DNA of 64,000 nt from Sphingomonas pruni NBRC 15498 (GCF_001598455.1 NZ_BCYZ01000008.1:42612-106611); one strand, 5' to 3'. Positions 9,901 through 18,560 are shown, numbered from the stretch's first letter. The notes: generated from the sequence alone by a model not told the origin. Numbers and translations: made by a program.

Positions 9901-11186
9901 GTGACGCGACGCGCCCGCGCATTGACCGGGATCAGCACATGCCTGGCGTCGACCGTCGCCTTGCCCGACGCGGTCAGCCCTTCCAGGCCTGTGCCGCTGA
10001 AAGCGATCGCGGCGGCGCTGAGATTGTAGCCGATCGTCGGGGTCGCGAACGGCCCGTCGAGCGTCCAATGGGTCATAACGTCGCGGCCCGACAGATTTGG
10101 CAGCATCGCGCCGGGCGTCAGCAGGCGCGCGTCGATCACGAAATTGCCGAACTTATTCTCGCCGAGATCGAGCAGTCCGCTCGCCGCCACCGCCAGCGCG
10201 TCGGACTTGAGCATCATCCGCGTCGTCGCCTTGCGCTTCTCCAGGGTCGAGACGATGTCGACATTCAGGCCGGGCGCGGTGAGGCGCTCGACCGGTCCTT
10301 TCAGGTATAGGCCGGGATGAGTCACGCCCTTTATCGTGAACGTGCCGTTCTGCGCGCCGAGATCGAGATTGGCGAGCGACTGCCCGCCGAGCGCTGCGAC
10401 GCCCTTCCCTTTCCACGATTTCCAGTCGCCGGCGCCACCGATGCGAATCGCCATCGGCGCCTTGATCCCGGTCATGCTCGCGGCGACGCCATCGGCGGGC
10501 GCGTCGAACTTGACCCGGATGCCGAGCTTGTTTGCGTCGGGCTGCGCGTCGAGCACCAGCCGCAATCTGTCGCCGCCGGCAATCCCAGGCCCACGTACCG
10601 CGTCGGCATTTGCGATCAGTTGCGCGCGCCGGTCGGCGATATGCGCGATGCCGTCGAGCCGGATGATATGCTGCTGTCCGGTCACCGGCGCCTTGAGCAG
10701 CAGCCGGTCGACCTTCAGGCTGCCGATATCGATATCTATATCGGGCAGGATCGGCGTGTTGGGCGCGCTGGGCAGCAACGAGGGCGATCGGTGCATCACC
10801 ACAGTCGGCGCGGCCATCGAATTGACGTCGATATGGTTCCACAGGAACTGGAACGGGTTCCAGTCGATCGTCGCCGTCGGTGCGGTCAGGAAGATGCCCT
10901 GGGGATCGCTGACCCGAAGGTCGAGCAATTCCATCTTGCCGTAGATCGAGCCGCGAATCCGCCCGACCTTGATGTTGAGGCCGGTCTCAGTCTTGTAGCT
11001 TTCCAGCCGCGAGACAATGAAGCGATGTCCGGGCGCGGTATCGAGCCCGAAATAGACGATCGCTAACAGCGCGATGATCGCCACACAAACGAAAACGACG
11101 CCGCGCGCCAGCTGCAGCCACCATGGCCGCTTGACCAAGACGACCTGGGTCTCGGGCGTGTCCCCCGCGGGCGTCTCTTCGACCAT
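6978..11186 (-). CDS. tamB: translocation and assembly module inner-membrane protein TamB
   Basis: TamB is anchored in the inner membrane and spans the periplasm. It works with TamA in outer-membrane protein or phospholipid delivery. The 1402 residues begin with a short cytoplasmic stretch and one membrane helix at about 22-46 (WWLQLARGVVFVCVAIIALL). A long series of beta-rich repeats follows, and the C-terminal TamB/DUF490 domain covers the last 350 or so residues. That domain contains GTYNFAGKRFDIDRGTVRF and ends on a typical aromatic (QKDF). The start overlaps the tamA stop by one base (TGATG), indicating a coupled tamA-tamB operon. Confidence 0.93.
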   Translation of the reverse strand: MVEETPAGDTPETQVVLVKRPWWLQLARGVVFVCVAIIALLAIVYFGLDTAPGHRFIVSRLESYKTETGLNIKVGRIRGSIYGKMELLDLRVSDPQGIFLTAPTATIDWNPFQFLWNHIDVNSMAAPTVVMHRSPSLLPSAPNTPILPDIDIDIGSLKVDRLLLKAPVTGQQHIIRLDGIAHIADRRAQLIANADAVRGPGIAGGDRLRLVLDAQPDANKLGIRVKFDAPADGVAASMTGIKAPMAIRIGGAGDWKSWKGKGVAALGGQSLANLDLGAQNGTFTIKGVTHPGLYLKGPVERLTAPGLNVDIVSTLEKRKATTRMMLKSDALAVAASGLLDLGENKFGNFVIDARLLTPGAMLPNLSGRDVMTHWTLDGPFATPTIGYNLSAAAIAFSGTGLEGLTASGKATVDARHVLIPVNARARRVTGLNAAAGMLLINVSAVGDFAYSNGKLLSDNLKLKSDKIDATAIVVADLPSGHYTGALKGRVNDYTIDGIGIVDLTTDAKLVSMPKGGFGITGRIAARTRKIFNSGAESFLGGQAIVTSDIGYGTDGVFTFSNVKLAAPRLSIYRGSGSYRPDGQIAFIGDANSKDYGPINARVTGTAAAPVIVIHAPRPGVGVGLAGLEATIRGKGEGYAIVAKGTTNYGPFGANILVRSGKTLAIQVNQGSTFAGMNLTGALQQTAAGPFAGKLQFAGSGINGTATLGAEGKVQRADIAARAYNATIPGNQDFTIGRAIVSASVVLYPNAPRVLADIQIGNMRYGATVFQAARAKINYSNGSGTAQAVLAGSSGVPFSMGINARLQPKLWLVAVSGKANGIGFRTPHAAQIEPLNGEYRLLPTQVDFDKGSARIAGTYGKGMSLQARLDKLDLSVANALVPNLNIDGSATGSIDYVQPAGVAVPSIDTRLAIANFTRSNAVIVSEPVDIQVVGRLTEAGADARALVKRGATTVGRLQARLAPLGGGASWMDRLYAAPLSGGIRYNGPSDVLFSLSGLAGQQVAGGVVVAADFSGRLGAPQLNGIVRGDNLTYINSNYGTKLTQMKLAGRFTNDRLEISQLNAKAGDGTVEASGWVGLSAEQNFPMNLNAKLNNATLASGDSLGATATGTLAVTNGPQGGLIKGDLRIPNARYEVVYQGQAEVEELKGIRRKSDPPRPHIAPKPPSSYALDIRIRADDQIFVTGMGLESEWRMFMRVSGTSTTPIVSGNATIVRGTYNFAGKRFDIDRGTVRFNGGALSDPTIDISASTNTNGINAIINITGTGQRPQVAFTSSPALPQDEVLSRLLFGSSPQNLSATEAIQLAAALNSLRGGGGGLNPLGKLRSAAGIDRLRILSADQASGRGTALAAGKYITDNIYVEIITDAKGFTATQLEIALTRSLSILSQTGSFTGSGASIKYQKDF

Positions 11187-13399
11187 CAGAATGCCTGACC
11201 GATCGAGATGTAGAGCGCGATGCGCGAGTCACCCTTGCGCTTGTTGAGCGGCGTCGCGACGTCGATGCGGATCGGGCCGAAATTGGTGTAGAAGCGCCCG
11301 CCGATGCCCGCCCCGAATTTCCAGTCGGTGAATTTGGGCATCGAGCTTTCATAGGAATTGCCGGCGTCGACGAACGGCACGATGCCGAAATTGCCGAACC
11401 GATAGCGTGCCTCCAGCGCGAATTCGTTGACGCTGCGCCCACCGACCGGGTCGCCATTGGGATCGAACGGCCCCAGCCGCTGATAGCCATAGCCGCGTAC
11501 CGATCCACCGCCGCCGCCATAATAACGGCGCGATGGCGCCAGGTCGTCGCGCGCGATGCCCAGGATCGATCCGACCCGGCCGCGCCCGGCGATGACGATG
11601 CTGCTGGTGATCGGATAATAGACGCTCGCGTCGATCTGCGTGCGGGCATAGGGGCGGATCGGCCCGCGTACCGACGTTTCCGGACTCAGCGTCAATTTCA
11701 GGCGATAGCCCTTGGTCGGATTGAGCAGGTCGTCCGACGTATCCCATTGGATATTGAGCGGCAGCGCGGCGATGAAATAGGTCCCGCGTTCGCGCTTGCC
11801 GCGGTTGAAGTCGTAGACGCTCTCGTTGGTCCCGGTCAGTTCGAAGCCGTAGGCATAAGTGATCCGCTTCTGCCAGATCGGTGTCGAATCGTACGATACG
11901 CGGCCGTACAGCGACAGCGTCGCCGCATCGAAGGCATCGTAATTGTTGTGCCCCGCGCTCAGCCCGAACGCGAGCGTGCGGTCGCGCTGCTTCCAGTTCG
12001 AGCGACGGAAAGTGACAGTACCGCTCTGTTCCTGCGTCCCGGCGACGGCGCCGACGACGAACGCGCCTTCGGGGGGAAAGGCGTTGCGCGCGGTGAACGT
12101 GCCTTCCACCTTGATCCCCTCACCCGTGCTGTAGCCACCGGTCGCCGCGATCGAACGCGTCCGCCCGACTCGCTGCGTCACCGCCAGGTCGACGATACGG
12201 GTGCCGTCGGCCGCATCCTTGCCGGTATCGACCGGCTCGACCGTCACCGTGGAGAACAGCCCCGTCGCGACCAACGCCTTGCGAAGATCGTCGACCTTGT
12301 CGGTATTGTAGAGCTCGCCTTCCTCAAACCGCCGCAGGATGCGGATGTGATCGGGTCCGAACGCAAGACGGCCGCTCGTGCTGACATTGCCGAAGCTCGA
12401 TCGCGGTCCGGTATCGACCGGCAAGGTATAGTCGCCGGTGAAGGCATTCTCGTCTAGCAGGATGTCGCGCGTTCCAAGCCGCACGAAGGGGTAGCCATGG
12501 CGCCCCATCTCCAGCGTGACATTGGCCTCGGCCCCCTGGACGCGGACAGTGTCGATCCGCTCACCGACCTTGAGCGGCAGGTTGCTGGTGATCAGGTCGC
12601 CCGGCACCACCGGCTGTGAATCGACGTTGACCGATGAGAAAGTATATTGCTTGCCGGGCACCGCGTTCACCACCACGCGGACGCGGCCAGGCTGATTGGG
12701 GATGCTCTCGACCGAGGACAAAGCCGTCGCATCGTAATAGCCGCGCGAGTGCATCAGCCTGACCGCCAATGCCTCGTCCTCGCGTCCGCGCGCCGCCACC
12801 ATCGCCGCATTGGCCGCCTTGCCGCCGCCCTTCTTCAACGACGAGAAGGTCTTGAAGTCGCCGTCGAGGCCGAGGTCGCCGAGACCGTTGACGACGGTGT
12901 CGTAGCGTATCTCCGCACTTTTCCCGTTTGGTATGTCAGCGACTTCGGTCACCGGCGTCGTATTGTAGCTGTCGAGCGTCGGAAGAGGTGCTGCGAGTTC
13001 GGGCGCGGGCTCGGGCGCCGGCGGGAGCGTGCCGGGCGGCACGTCGGGTGCGGGCGTGGCCGGCGGCGTGACGCTGGGCGGCGCCTTGTCCGCGGTCTGC
13101 GGGGTGAACGGTGCTTCCTGCGGGATCGGCTCCAGCGGGGCGTTGATGTCGCTCGACAAAGGCGGCAGCGATTTATCGAACTGATCGTCCGGCACGATCG
13201 GCTTGTCGCCGAGCGGATCGCTGGTCGGCGTCGGCACCGGCTTGGGCTCGCCCGATTGCTTCGCCTGATCCTGGCTCGATGGATCGGTTCGCGCGCCGTC
13301 GGTGCGGGCCGAGGGAGGCACCTGTTGCGCGACCAGCGCGCCTGGAACAACTGCGCATGCCGCGATAGCCAGACAACAATGCGATACAAGACGCGACAC
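11186..13399 (-). CDS. tamA: outer-membrane assembly factor TamA (BamA/Omp85 family)
   Basis: TamA is an Omp85 barrel protein that partners TamB. I prefer the GTG at 13399 (737 residues). It has an AAGGGGCC Shine-Dalgarno sequence about six bases away and puts the signal peptide (CCLAIAACAVVPGALVAQ) at the true N-terminus. The ATG at 13477 would add 26 residues before it. A Pro/Ala-rich segment covers about residues 25-140, then POTRA domains, then a C-terminal barrel from about 390. The VRGYGYQRLGP stretch is the Omp85 VRGF/Y loop motif. The C-terminus ends in phenylalanine, as expected for a barrel signature. Confidence 0.92.
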   Translation of the reverse strand: MSRLVSHCCLAIAACAVVPGALVAQQVPPSARTDGARTDPSSQDQAKQSGEPKPVPTPTSDPLGDKPIVPDDQFDKSLPPLSSDINAPLEPIPQEAPFTPQTADKAPPSVTPPATPAPDVPPGTLPPAPEPAPELAAPLPTLDSYNTTPVTEVADIPNGKSAEIRYDTVVNGLGDLGLDGDFKTFSSLKKGGGKAANAAMVAARGREDEALAVRLMHSRGYYDATALSSVESIPNQPGRVRVVVNAVPGKQYTFSSVNVDSQPVVPGDLITSNLPLKVGERIDTVRVQGAEANVTLEMGRHGYPFVRLGTRDILLDENAFTGDYTLPVDTGPRSSFGNVSTSGRLAFGPDHIRILRRFEEGELYNTDKVDDLRKALVATGLFSTVTVEPVDTGKDAADGTRIVDLAVTQRVGRTRSIAATGGYSTGEGIKVEGTFTARNAFPPEGAFVVGAVAGTQEQSGTVTFRRSNWKQRDRTLAFGLSAGHNNYDAFDAATLSLYGRVSYDSTPIWQKRITYAYGFELTGTNESVYDFNRGKRERGTYFIAALPLNIQWDTSDDLLNPTKGYRLKLTLSPETSVRGPIRPYARTQIDASVYYPITSSIVIAGRGRVGSILGIARDDLAPSRRYYGGGGGSVRGYGYQRLGPFDPNGDPVGGRSVNEFALEARYRFGNFGIVPFVDAGNSYESSMPKFTDWKFGAGIGGRFYTNFGPIRIDVATPLNKRKGDSRIALYISIGQAF

Positions 13400-13473
13400 G
13401 ACGGCCCCTTTTTGGGGGTCGTCCTTCGCCCCCGTTGCGCGTGCCAACGCGCCGCAGCCCAATCGGTTCACGC

Positions 13474-13935
13474 TCAAAACGCTCCAACGCCCTCGGGAGC
13501 GACTTCGCTGGCGGCTGCCTCGATGCGATCGAGCATTGCCGACAGGGCAACACGTTCAGCTGGATCGAGCTGTTCGAGAATCTTGGCTTCGAGCTCGAGC
13601 GCCTTGGGCGCCACCTGATCATAGAGCGTGCGGCCGGTCGCGGTCAGCGCGAGCAGGTGCGACCTCTTGTCGTTCTCATTGGGCGTGCGCGCGACCAGTC
13701 CGCGCTCGACCAAAGCCTGCGCGGCGCGGCTCACCGTCACTTTGTCCATCCGCGTCGCCACACCCAATGCCTGCTGGGTGATTCCCGGCCCTTCGGCAAT
13801 AACCGCGATCAGGCGCCACTCGGGAATTTTCAGCCCGAACAGCCGATCATAAGCGGTGGCGATCGCCGCCGACACGCGGTTGGACACGACCGATAGCCGG
13901 TAGGGCAGGAACAGATCGAGCTTCAAATCGGCCAT
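13474..13935 (-). CDS. MarR-family transcriptional regulator, divergent to hppD
   Basis: This 153-residue winged-helix protein starts at the ATG at 13935 (MADLKLDLFLPYRLS). The frame extends to 14016 but the extra 27 residues look non-coding. The MarR core is visible: LKIPEWRLIAVIAEGPGITQQALG, the recognition region ATRMDKVTVSRAAQALVERGLV, and the wing NENDKRSHLLALTATG. It is divergent from hppD, and the shared promoter holds a perfect palindrome at 14027-14040. The simplest reading is that it controls hppD-hmgA in response to an aromatic ligand. That role is inferred from position. Confidence 0.9.
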   Translation of the reverse strand: MADLKLDLFLPYRLSVVSNRVSAAIATAYDRLFGLKIPEWRLIAVIAEGPGITQQALGVATRMDKVTVSRAAQALVERGLVARTPNENDKRSHLLALTATGRTLYDQVAPKALELEAKILEQLDPAERVALSAMLDRIEAAASEVAPEGVGAF

Positions 13936-14026
13936 TTCCGGCCACTTTGCGGTGCATTGCCGCGCGAAACAAGCGTTGCGTGACATGCGTTGGCAGCGGT
14001 GGACGCGACCGCACAAACGTTATATA

Positions 14027-14040
14027 GTTTCACCTGAAAC
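14027..14040. promoter_or_regulatory. perfect palindrome, probable MarR operator of the hppD promoter
   Basis: GTTTCA-CC-TGAAAC is a perfect inverted repeat directly after a TATATA stretch (14021-14026) that could be part of a -10 element. It lies 27 bases before the hppD start codon, in the divergent region shared with the MarR gene. Binding by that regulator is inferred. Confidence 0.6.
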
Positions 14041-14066
14041 GACTTTTCCCCCTGGAGCATGTTCCA

Positions 14067-15131
14067 ATGACCGACGCGCACGACAATCCGATGGGCCTGG
14101 ACGGGTTCGAATTCGTCGAATTCACCTCGCCCGACCCGGAGAAGATGGCCGATCTGTTCGAGAAAATGGGCTTCACCCATGTCGGCACGCACAAGTCGAA
14201 GAACGTGCGCCGCTATGCCCAGGGCGACATCAATTTCCTGCTCAACATGGACGATGCCGGCCAGGTCGCGGGCTTCCGCAACGCCCATGGCCCGAGCGCC
14301 AACGCGATGGCGTTCCGTGTCGCAGACGGCGAGAAGGCGCGCGACCTCGCGCTCGAGCGCGGCGCGACCGAGGTGAAAGGCGAGCACGGCCCCGGCGAAC
14401 TCGACATTCCGGCGATCGAGGGAATTGGCGGCGCCAACCTCTATCTCGTCGACAAGAAGTCGAAGATCTACGAGACCGATTTCGTGCCGACCGGCAAAAG
14501 CGAGAACGACAATAGCGTCGGCCTGCACACGCTCGATCACCTGACCCATAATCTCAACCGCGGTCGGATGGATTATTGGGCGGATTATTACGAGCGCATC
14601 TTCAACTTCCGCCAGATCCGCTATTTCGACATCGAGGGCCAGGCGACCGGCCTGTTCTCCAAGGCGATGACCGCGCCCGACGACAAGATCCGCATTCCCT
14701 TGAACGAAAGCCAGGACGAGCATTCGCAGATCGAGGAATTCATCAAGGATTATAAGGGCGAAGGCATCCAGCACCTGGCGCTGGCGACCGACGACATCTT
14801 CTCGACGATCGACCAGCTGCGCGCCAACGGCATCCGCTTCCAGACCGCGCCCGACACCTATTTCGACATGATCGACAAGCGCCTGCCGGGCCATGGCCAT
14901 AGCGTCGAGGAAATGCGCAAGCGCCACATCCTGATCGACGGCGCGCCGGAAACCGGCGGCGGCCTGCTGCTGCAGATCTTCACCGAGAATATGGTCGGCC
15001 CGATCTTCTTCGAGATCATCCAGCGCAAGGGCAATGACGGTTTCGGCGAAGGCAATTTCAAGGCGCTGTTCGAGAGCATCGAACTCGACCAGATCCGCCG
15101 CGGCGTCGTGCCGGTGAAGGCGGAGGCGTGA
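14067..15131 (+). CDS. hppD: 4-hydroxyphenylpyruvate dioxygenase
   Basis: The enzyme converts 4-hydroxyphenylpyruvate to homogentisate using non-haem Fe(II) and O2, the second step of tyrosine degradation. The 354-residue length is typical. Two vicinal-oxygen-chelate domains are present: the degenerate N-terminal one (about 10-140) and the catalytic C-terminal one (about 155-340). The iron ligands are most likely the histidine in HTLDHLTHN, the histidine in GIQHLALAT and the glutamate in LLQIFTENM. hmgA lies 155 bases downstream, across a hairpin repeat, and takes the product. Confidence 0.95.
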   Translation: MTDAHDNPMGLDGFEFVEFTSPDPEKMADLFEKMGFTHVGTHKSKNVRRYAQGDINFLLNMDDAGQVAGFRNAHGPSANAMAFRVADGEKARDLALERGATEVKGEHGPGELDIPAIEGIGGANLYLVDKKSKIYETDFVPTGKSENDNSVGLHTLDHLTHNLNRGRMDYWADYYERIFNFRQIRYFDIEGQATGLFSKAMTAPDDKIRIPLNESQDEHSQIEEFIKDYKGEGIQHLALATDDIFSTIDQLRANGIRFQTAPDTYFDMIDKRLPGHGHSVEEMRKRHILIDGAPETGGGLLLQIFTENMVGPIFFEIIQRKGNDGFGEGNFKALFESIELDQIRRGVVPVKAEA

Positions 15132-15271
15132 CTCCTTCTCCCGCTGGGAGAAGGATAGCGAAGCTTGGCGGCGCAGCCGCCTAGCGCAGCTTGGATGAGG
15201 GTGACTGCGCGCGACCCTCACCCTTCCGCCCGCTTTGCGGGCTCCCTCCCTCTCCCAATGGGAGAGGGAGT
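15131..15271. repeat. double-hairpin intergenic repeat between hppD and hmgA
   Basis: CTCCTTCTCCCGCTGGGAGAAGGA at the left and CTCCCTCTCCCAATGGGAGAGGGAG at the right form two hairpins. Between them GGCGGCGCAGCCGCC adds a third small stem. The same plan is seen at 40243-40380 and 56671-56825. It lies inside the presumed hppD-hmgA transcript. Confidence 0.75.
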
Positions 15272-15286
15272 CTGAGGCGAGGCACG

Positions 15287-16570
15287 ATGACGAATTACAT
15301 GACCGGCTTCGGCAACCATTTCGCGACGGAGGCGATCCCCGGTGCCCTCCCCATCGGCCGCAACTCGCCGCAAAAGCCTGCCTTCGGCCTTTATGCCGAA
15401 CAGCTCAGCGGCACCGCCTTCACCGCGCCGCGCCACGAGAACCACCGTACATGGCTCTACCGCCTGCGTCCCTCGGCCGCGCACCCGGCCTTCACCCGCT
15501 ACCAGGGCGCGAAGCGCTTCGCTCCCGGTCTCAGCAAATCTCCCCTGGCCCCCAACCGCTTGCGCTGGCGCCCGCTCGACGAGGCGCAGGACGCCGATTG
15601 GCTCGACAGCCTGACGACGATGGTCGTCGCCGGCGATGGACCGCGCACCCAGGCGGGCGTGGCGATGCATCTCTACCACGCCACCCGCGACATGACCGAC
15701 CGCGCTTTCGCGTCGGCCGACGGCGAGTTGCTGATCCTGCCCGAGCAGGGGGCACTCCTTCTACTAACCGAAATGGGCCGGATCGATCTCGCTCCCGGCC
15801 AGGTCGCGGTGATCCCCCGCGGCGTCCGTTTCCGTGTCGAGCTACCCGGCGGCCCTGCCCGCGGCTATGTCGCCGAAAATCACGGCCAACCGTTCCGCCT
15901 GCCCGAGCTTGGCCCGATCGGCTCGAACGGCCTCGCGAATTCCCGCGATTTCGAAACGCCGGTCGCCTGGTTCGAGGATTGCGAGGGCGACTTCACTTTG
16001 ATCCAGAAATTCGAGGCAGCGCTCTGGCAGACCGAACTCGGCCGCAGCCCGCTCGATGTCGTCGCCTGGCACGGCAATTACGCGCCCTACCGCTACGATC
16101 TCAAGCATTTCAATACAATAGGCACCATCAGCTTCGACCATCCCGATCCGTCGATCTTCACCGTGCTGACCTCGCCCAGCGACGTGCCGGGCACCGCCAA
16201 TGCGGACTTCGTCATCTTCCCGCCGCGCTGGATGGTCGCCGAGGATACGTTCCGCCCGCCCTGGTTCCACCGCAACGTGATGAGCGAATGCATGGGCCTG
16301 CTCTACGGCGCCTATGACGCCAAGGCCGAGGGATTCCGGCCCGGTGCGATGTCGCTCCACAACATGATGTCCGGCCACGGCCTCGACCTTGCGTCGTGGA
16401 AAGGCGCGAGCGAGGCCGAGCTCAAACCACACAAGATCGACGGGACGATGGCCTTCATGATCGAGAGCCGCTGGGTGTTCCACTGCACCGACTACGCCCT
16501 GGAAACGAGCGCACTCGACGAGGATTACGACCAGGTCTGGTCGGGCTTCCCCAAGGCGGAATTACCCTAA
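15287..16570 (+). CDS. hmgA: homogentisate 1,2-dioxygenase
   Basis: The enzyme opens the aromatic ring of homogentisate to maleylacetoacetate. The ATG at 15287 gives 427 residues and the family start [16 protein letters not shown]. The 32 upstream codons of the longer frame lie in the hairpin repeat and are not coding. Catalytic-domain landmarks include [16 protein letters not shown], which carries the His and Glu iron ligands, and LHNMMSGHG, with the second His ligand. An intact maleylacetoacetate isomerase or fumarylacetoacetase gene is not found nearby, so the lower pathway must be encoded elsewhere. Confidence 0.95.
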   Translation: MTNYMTGFGNHFATEAIPGALPIGRNSPQKPAFGLYAEQLSGTAFTAPRHENHRTWLYRLRPSAAHPAFTRYQGAKRFAPGLSKSPLAPNRLRWRPLDEAQDADWLDSLTTMVVAGDGPRTQAGVAMHLYHATRDMTDRAFASADGELLILPEQGALLLLTEMGRIDLAPGQVAVIPRGVRFRVELPGGPARGYVAENHGQPFRLPELGPIGSNGLANSRDFETPVAWFEDCEGDFTLIQKFEAALWQTELGRSPLDVVAWHGNYAPYRYDLKHFNTIGTISFDHPDPSIFTVLTSPSDVPGTANADFVIFPPRWMVAEDTFRPPWFHRNVMSECMGLLYGAYDAKAEGFRPGAMSLHNMMSGHGLDLASWKGASEAELKPHKIDGTMAFMIESRWVFHCTDYALETSALDEDYDQVWSGFPKAELP

Positions 16571-16576
16571 GGTTCG

Positions 16577-17011
16577 TCAGCCCGGCAACACCGCCATCGC
16601 CCGCCAGCTTATCGCGATCAGCGCGGCGGCGAGGACCAGCACGCCGATCATCATGGCGATGCTGCGCCGGCCGGTGACGATCATCCACAAGCCGTAGGCG
16701 ATCGAGCCCAGGCCGAACACGATTACGGCGGCGAACACGGTGAAGATCGTCTCTGCTTGCTCCGCGGTGCCGGTAAAGGTTGTGCCGCCCGTCGTGGCGC
16801 CAGGATGCGCCATCGAGGGCGCGAGGAGGGACCAGAGATAGCTCATGAATCCGGCGAGGAAGACGCCGCATACCAGCAACACCCAACCGGCGATCCGCAC
16901 CGTTCGCGGCGTCCGCATCTTGCCGCCGCAGGTCGGACAAGTGCCAACACTCCCCTCGACCTGGTTACGACATGACGGCGCGAGGCAGGTGCTGACTGCG
17001 GGCATCGACAT
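16577..17011 (-). CDS. membrane protein with N-terminal zinc ribbon
   Basis: The ATG at 17011 follows a GAGGGGAG ribosome-binding site and gives 144 residues. An alternative ATG lies two codons further in. A four-cysteine zinc-ribbon motif (CLAPSCRNQVEGSVGTCPTCG) occupies about residues 8-30. Three predicted membrane helices follow, the first being GWVLLVCGVFLAGFMSYLW. A small zinc-ribbon domain in front of membrane helices is common in uncharacterised bacterial proteins, and no specific role can be given. The gene converges with hmgA, with six bases between the stop codons. Confidence 0.75.
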   Translation of the reverse strand: MSMPAVSTCLAPSCRNQVEGSVGTCPTCGGKMRTPRTVRIAGWVLLVCGVFLAGFMSYLWSLLAPSMAHPGATTGGTTFTGTAEQAETIFTVFAAVIVFGLGSIAYGLWMIVTGRRSIAMMIGVLVLAAALIAISWRAMAVLPG

Positions 17012-17098
17012 TCTCCCCTCGTTCTCGACCATTACGACCGGGTCGAATGACGATTGCACGACGATGCGCGGAGTCAATCCGCGACCGGCAGGAGGCGA

Positions 17099-17497
17099 TC
17101 AGCGTTTCTTGCCGCTAGCGTTCGCCGCCGCCGCCTCGCGGACCAGTGCCTTGAATGCTTCCGCGTCGATCCTGTCGCCCTCGTGAAAGTCGATCGCGCG
17201 CCGGACATTTCCGTCCAGGCTCGAGTTGAACAATCCCTTGGGATCGTCGAGCGCCGCGCCCTTGGCGAATGTCGTCTTGACGGCGTTCTTGTAGGTTTCG
17301 CCGGTACAGACGATCTTGCCGTTGGCGTACCAGGTCGGCACCCCGCGCCATTTCCACTCCTCGACGACATCGGGCTCCGCTTCGTGGATCAAGGCACGGA
17401 TTTTGGCCAGCGTGGCCCCGCGCCAGTCGTCCAGCGACGCGACCCGATCGTCGATCAATTCGGACGGCGATTTGGCGCCCGCTTCGGCCGTGGTCAT
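17099..17497 (-). CDS. DUF1801 domain protein
   Basis: This 132-residue protein has the DUF1801 pattern: an N-terminal helix (LDDWRGATLAKIRALIHEAEPD), then EEWKWRGVPTWYANGKIVCTG and KNAVKTTFAKGA. The family has a compact fold with no established biochemical activity. It is often encoded next to SRPBCC/AHSA1 and ArsR genes, as here (17779-18509), so a shared operon is plausible. A small membrane protein gene lies between them. The C-terminus is basic (SGKKR). Confidence 0.85.
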   Translation of the reverse strand: MTTAEAGAKSPSELIDDRVASLDDWRGATLAKIRALIHEAEPDVVEEWKWRGVPTWYANGKIVCTGETYKNAVKTTFAKGAALDDPKGLFNSSLDGNVRRAIDFHEGDRIDAEAFKALVREAAAANASGKKR

Positions 17498-17515
17498 CGT
17501 TCTTCCTTTCGATCC

Positions 17516-17743
17516 TCAGGCGACGTCGCTTGCGCGCGACGGGGTGCGGCTCTTCGCCAGATAAGGCAGCGCGAACATGTAGAGACCGGTTAACATCAAC
17601 AGGATCAAGGGGAAAAGCGCCGTCAGCCCAACCCATGTCGCCTGCCGGCCGATCACGAGCATGATGGTGTTGAAGATCACCGCCGCCGTGAAGACGATCG
17701 ACGTCCAGCGGTGAAATTGCCGGAGACCCGAATTCCCGTTCAT
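17516..17743 (-). CDS. small two-helix membrane protein, unknown function
   Basis: This 75-residue protein has two hydrophobic helices at about 16-32 (SIVFTAAVIFNTIMLVI) and 39-62 (GLTALFPLILLMLTGLYMFAL), with a short basic tail. It starts at an ATG preceded by GGAGGAAGAG and lies between the DUF1801 and SRPBCC genes on the same strand, which suggests cotranscription. I do not recognise a named family. Confidence 0.7.
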   Translation of the reverse strand: MNGNSGLRQFHRWTSIVFTAAVIFNTIMLVIGRQATWVGLTALFPLILLMLTGLYMFALPYLAKSRTPSRASDVA

Positions 17744-17778
17744 CTCTTCCTCCCTTTAAGGATCCGAAAGCGCGCCGA

Positions 17779-18189
17779 TCAGTCGATCCGCGCCACCACC
17801 TCGTCCAGGTTGGCGAGGAATTTCTGCCAGCCGAACTTGGCGCCGGCGAAGGCCTGCTGCTGATCGGGCCGGAAACCGGCCTGCTCCATCCGCACATGGG
17901 TGCCGGCGGCCGACGGCGTCAGCGTCCAGGTGACGACGCTCTCCAGCCCCATCGCGTCCCAGCTATAGGCGAGCGCCCGCTGCGGCTCGATCTCGAGGAC
18001 CCTGCAATCAACCGATCCCCAATCGCCGGTCAGCGTGAAGCGATGATCGAGCGCCGGCACGAAATCGTTCTTCATCAGCCATTCCGCGATCAGGTGCGGC
18101 TGGGTCAGCGCGCGCCAGATCTTGTCCGGCGCGTGCGCGAAGTCGCGCTCGATCACCACGGAACGCGTTTCGGTCGAGGTCGTCGTCAT
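17779..18189 (-). CDS. SRPBCC / AHSA1-like protein
   Basis: This 136-residue START-like fold protein is recognisable from the N-terminal strand (SVVIERDFAHAPDKIWRALT), then HLIAEWLMKNDFVPALDHRF, and the C-terminal GWQKFLANLDEVV helix. The fold forms a hydrophobic cavity for small ligands, but the ligand is unknown. The start overlaps the stop of the ArsR gene by four bases (ATGA), so the two are translationally coupled. An ArsR-AHSA1 pair of this kind is common in proteobacteria. Confidence 0.88.
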   Translation of the reverse strand: MTTTSTETRSVVIERDFAHAPDKIWRALTQPHLIAEWLMKNDFVPALDHRFTLTGDWGSVDCRVLEIEPQRALAYSWDAMGLESVVTWTLTPSAAGTHVRMEQAGFRPDQQQAFAGAKFGWQKFLANLDEVVARID

Positions 18190-18509
18190 TGGTCCATCCT
18201 CTTGAGCAAATCATCGAGATCGTCGAACCGGCTTCCCCAGAATTCGGTCATCTGGCTGGTCCAGTCGACCAGTGGTGCAAGCGCCTGGCGCCGCGCGGTG
18301 TAATGGGTTTGCCGCCCCTCATGCCGATCGAGCACCAGGCCGGCTTTTTTCAGCACACCGAGATGCTTGGACACCGCCGGCTGCGAGACGCCCGCCATCG
18401 CCGTCAGCCCGCCCACCGTCTGCTCGCCGCCCCGGCACAGCCGCTCGAAAATCCCACGACGCGTGGGGTCCGCCAGGGCGCTGAAAATGACGTCGTGTGG
18501 TGTAGGCAT
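18186..18509 (-). CDS. ArsR-family winged-helix regulator
   Basis: This 107-residue protein opens with DVIFSALADPTRRGIFERL, a classic ArsR start. The recognition region is AGVSQPAVSKHLGVLKKAGLV, and RHEGRQTHYTA forms the wing. No cysteine-rich metal site is apparent, so it probably does not sense metals. It is the first gene of a same-strand run with the SRPBCC, small membrane and DUF1801 genes. A perfect 18-bp palindrome at 18543-18560, directly upstream, is a good candidate for its own operator. Confidence 0.9.
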   Translation of the reverse strand: MPTPHDVIFSALADPTRRGIFERLCRGGEQTVGGLTAMAGVSQPAVSKHLGVLKKAGLVLDRHEGRQTHYTARRQALAPLVDWTSQMTEFWGSRFDDLDDLLKRMDQ

Positions 18510-18542
18510 GAAACGTATAACTCACGGGCTATGGATTTGACC

Positions 18543-18560
18543 CATAACCGCGTAGTTATG
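18543..18560. promoter_or_regulatory. palindrome upstream of arsR-like gene, probable operator
   Basis: CATAAC-CGCGTA-GTTATG has perfect six-base arms and lies 34 bases upstream of the ArsR start codon at 18509. A nearby TATAAC (18513-18518, reading the opposite arm sequence) may be a further half-site. Autoregulation is inferred. Confidence 0.5.
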
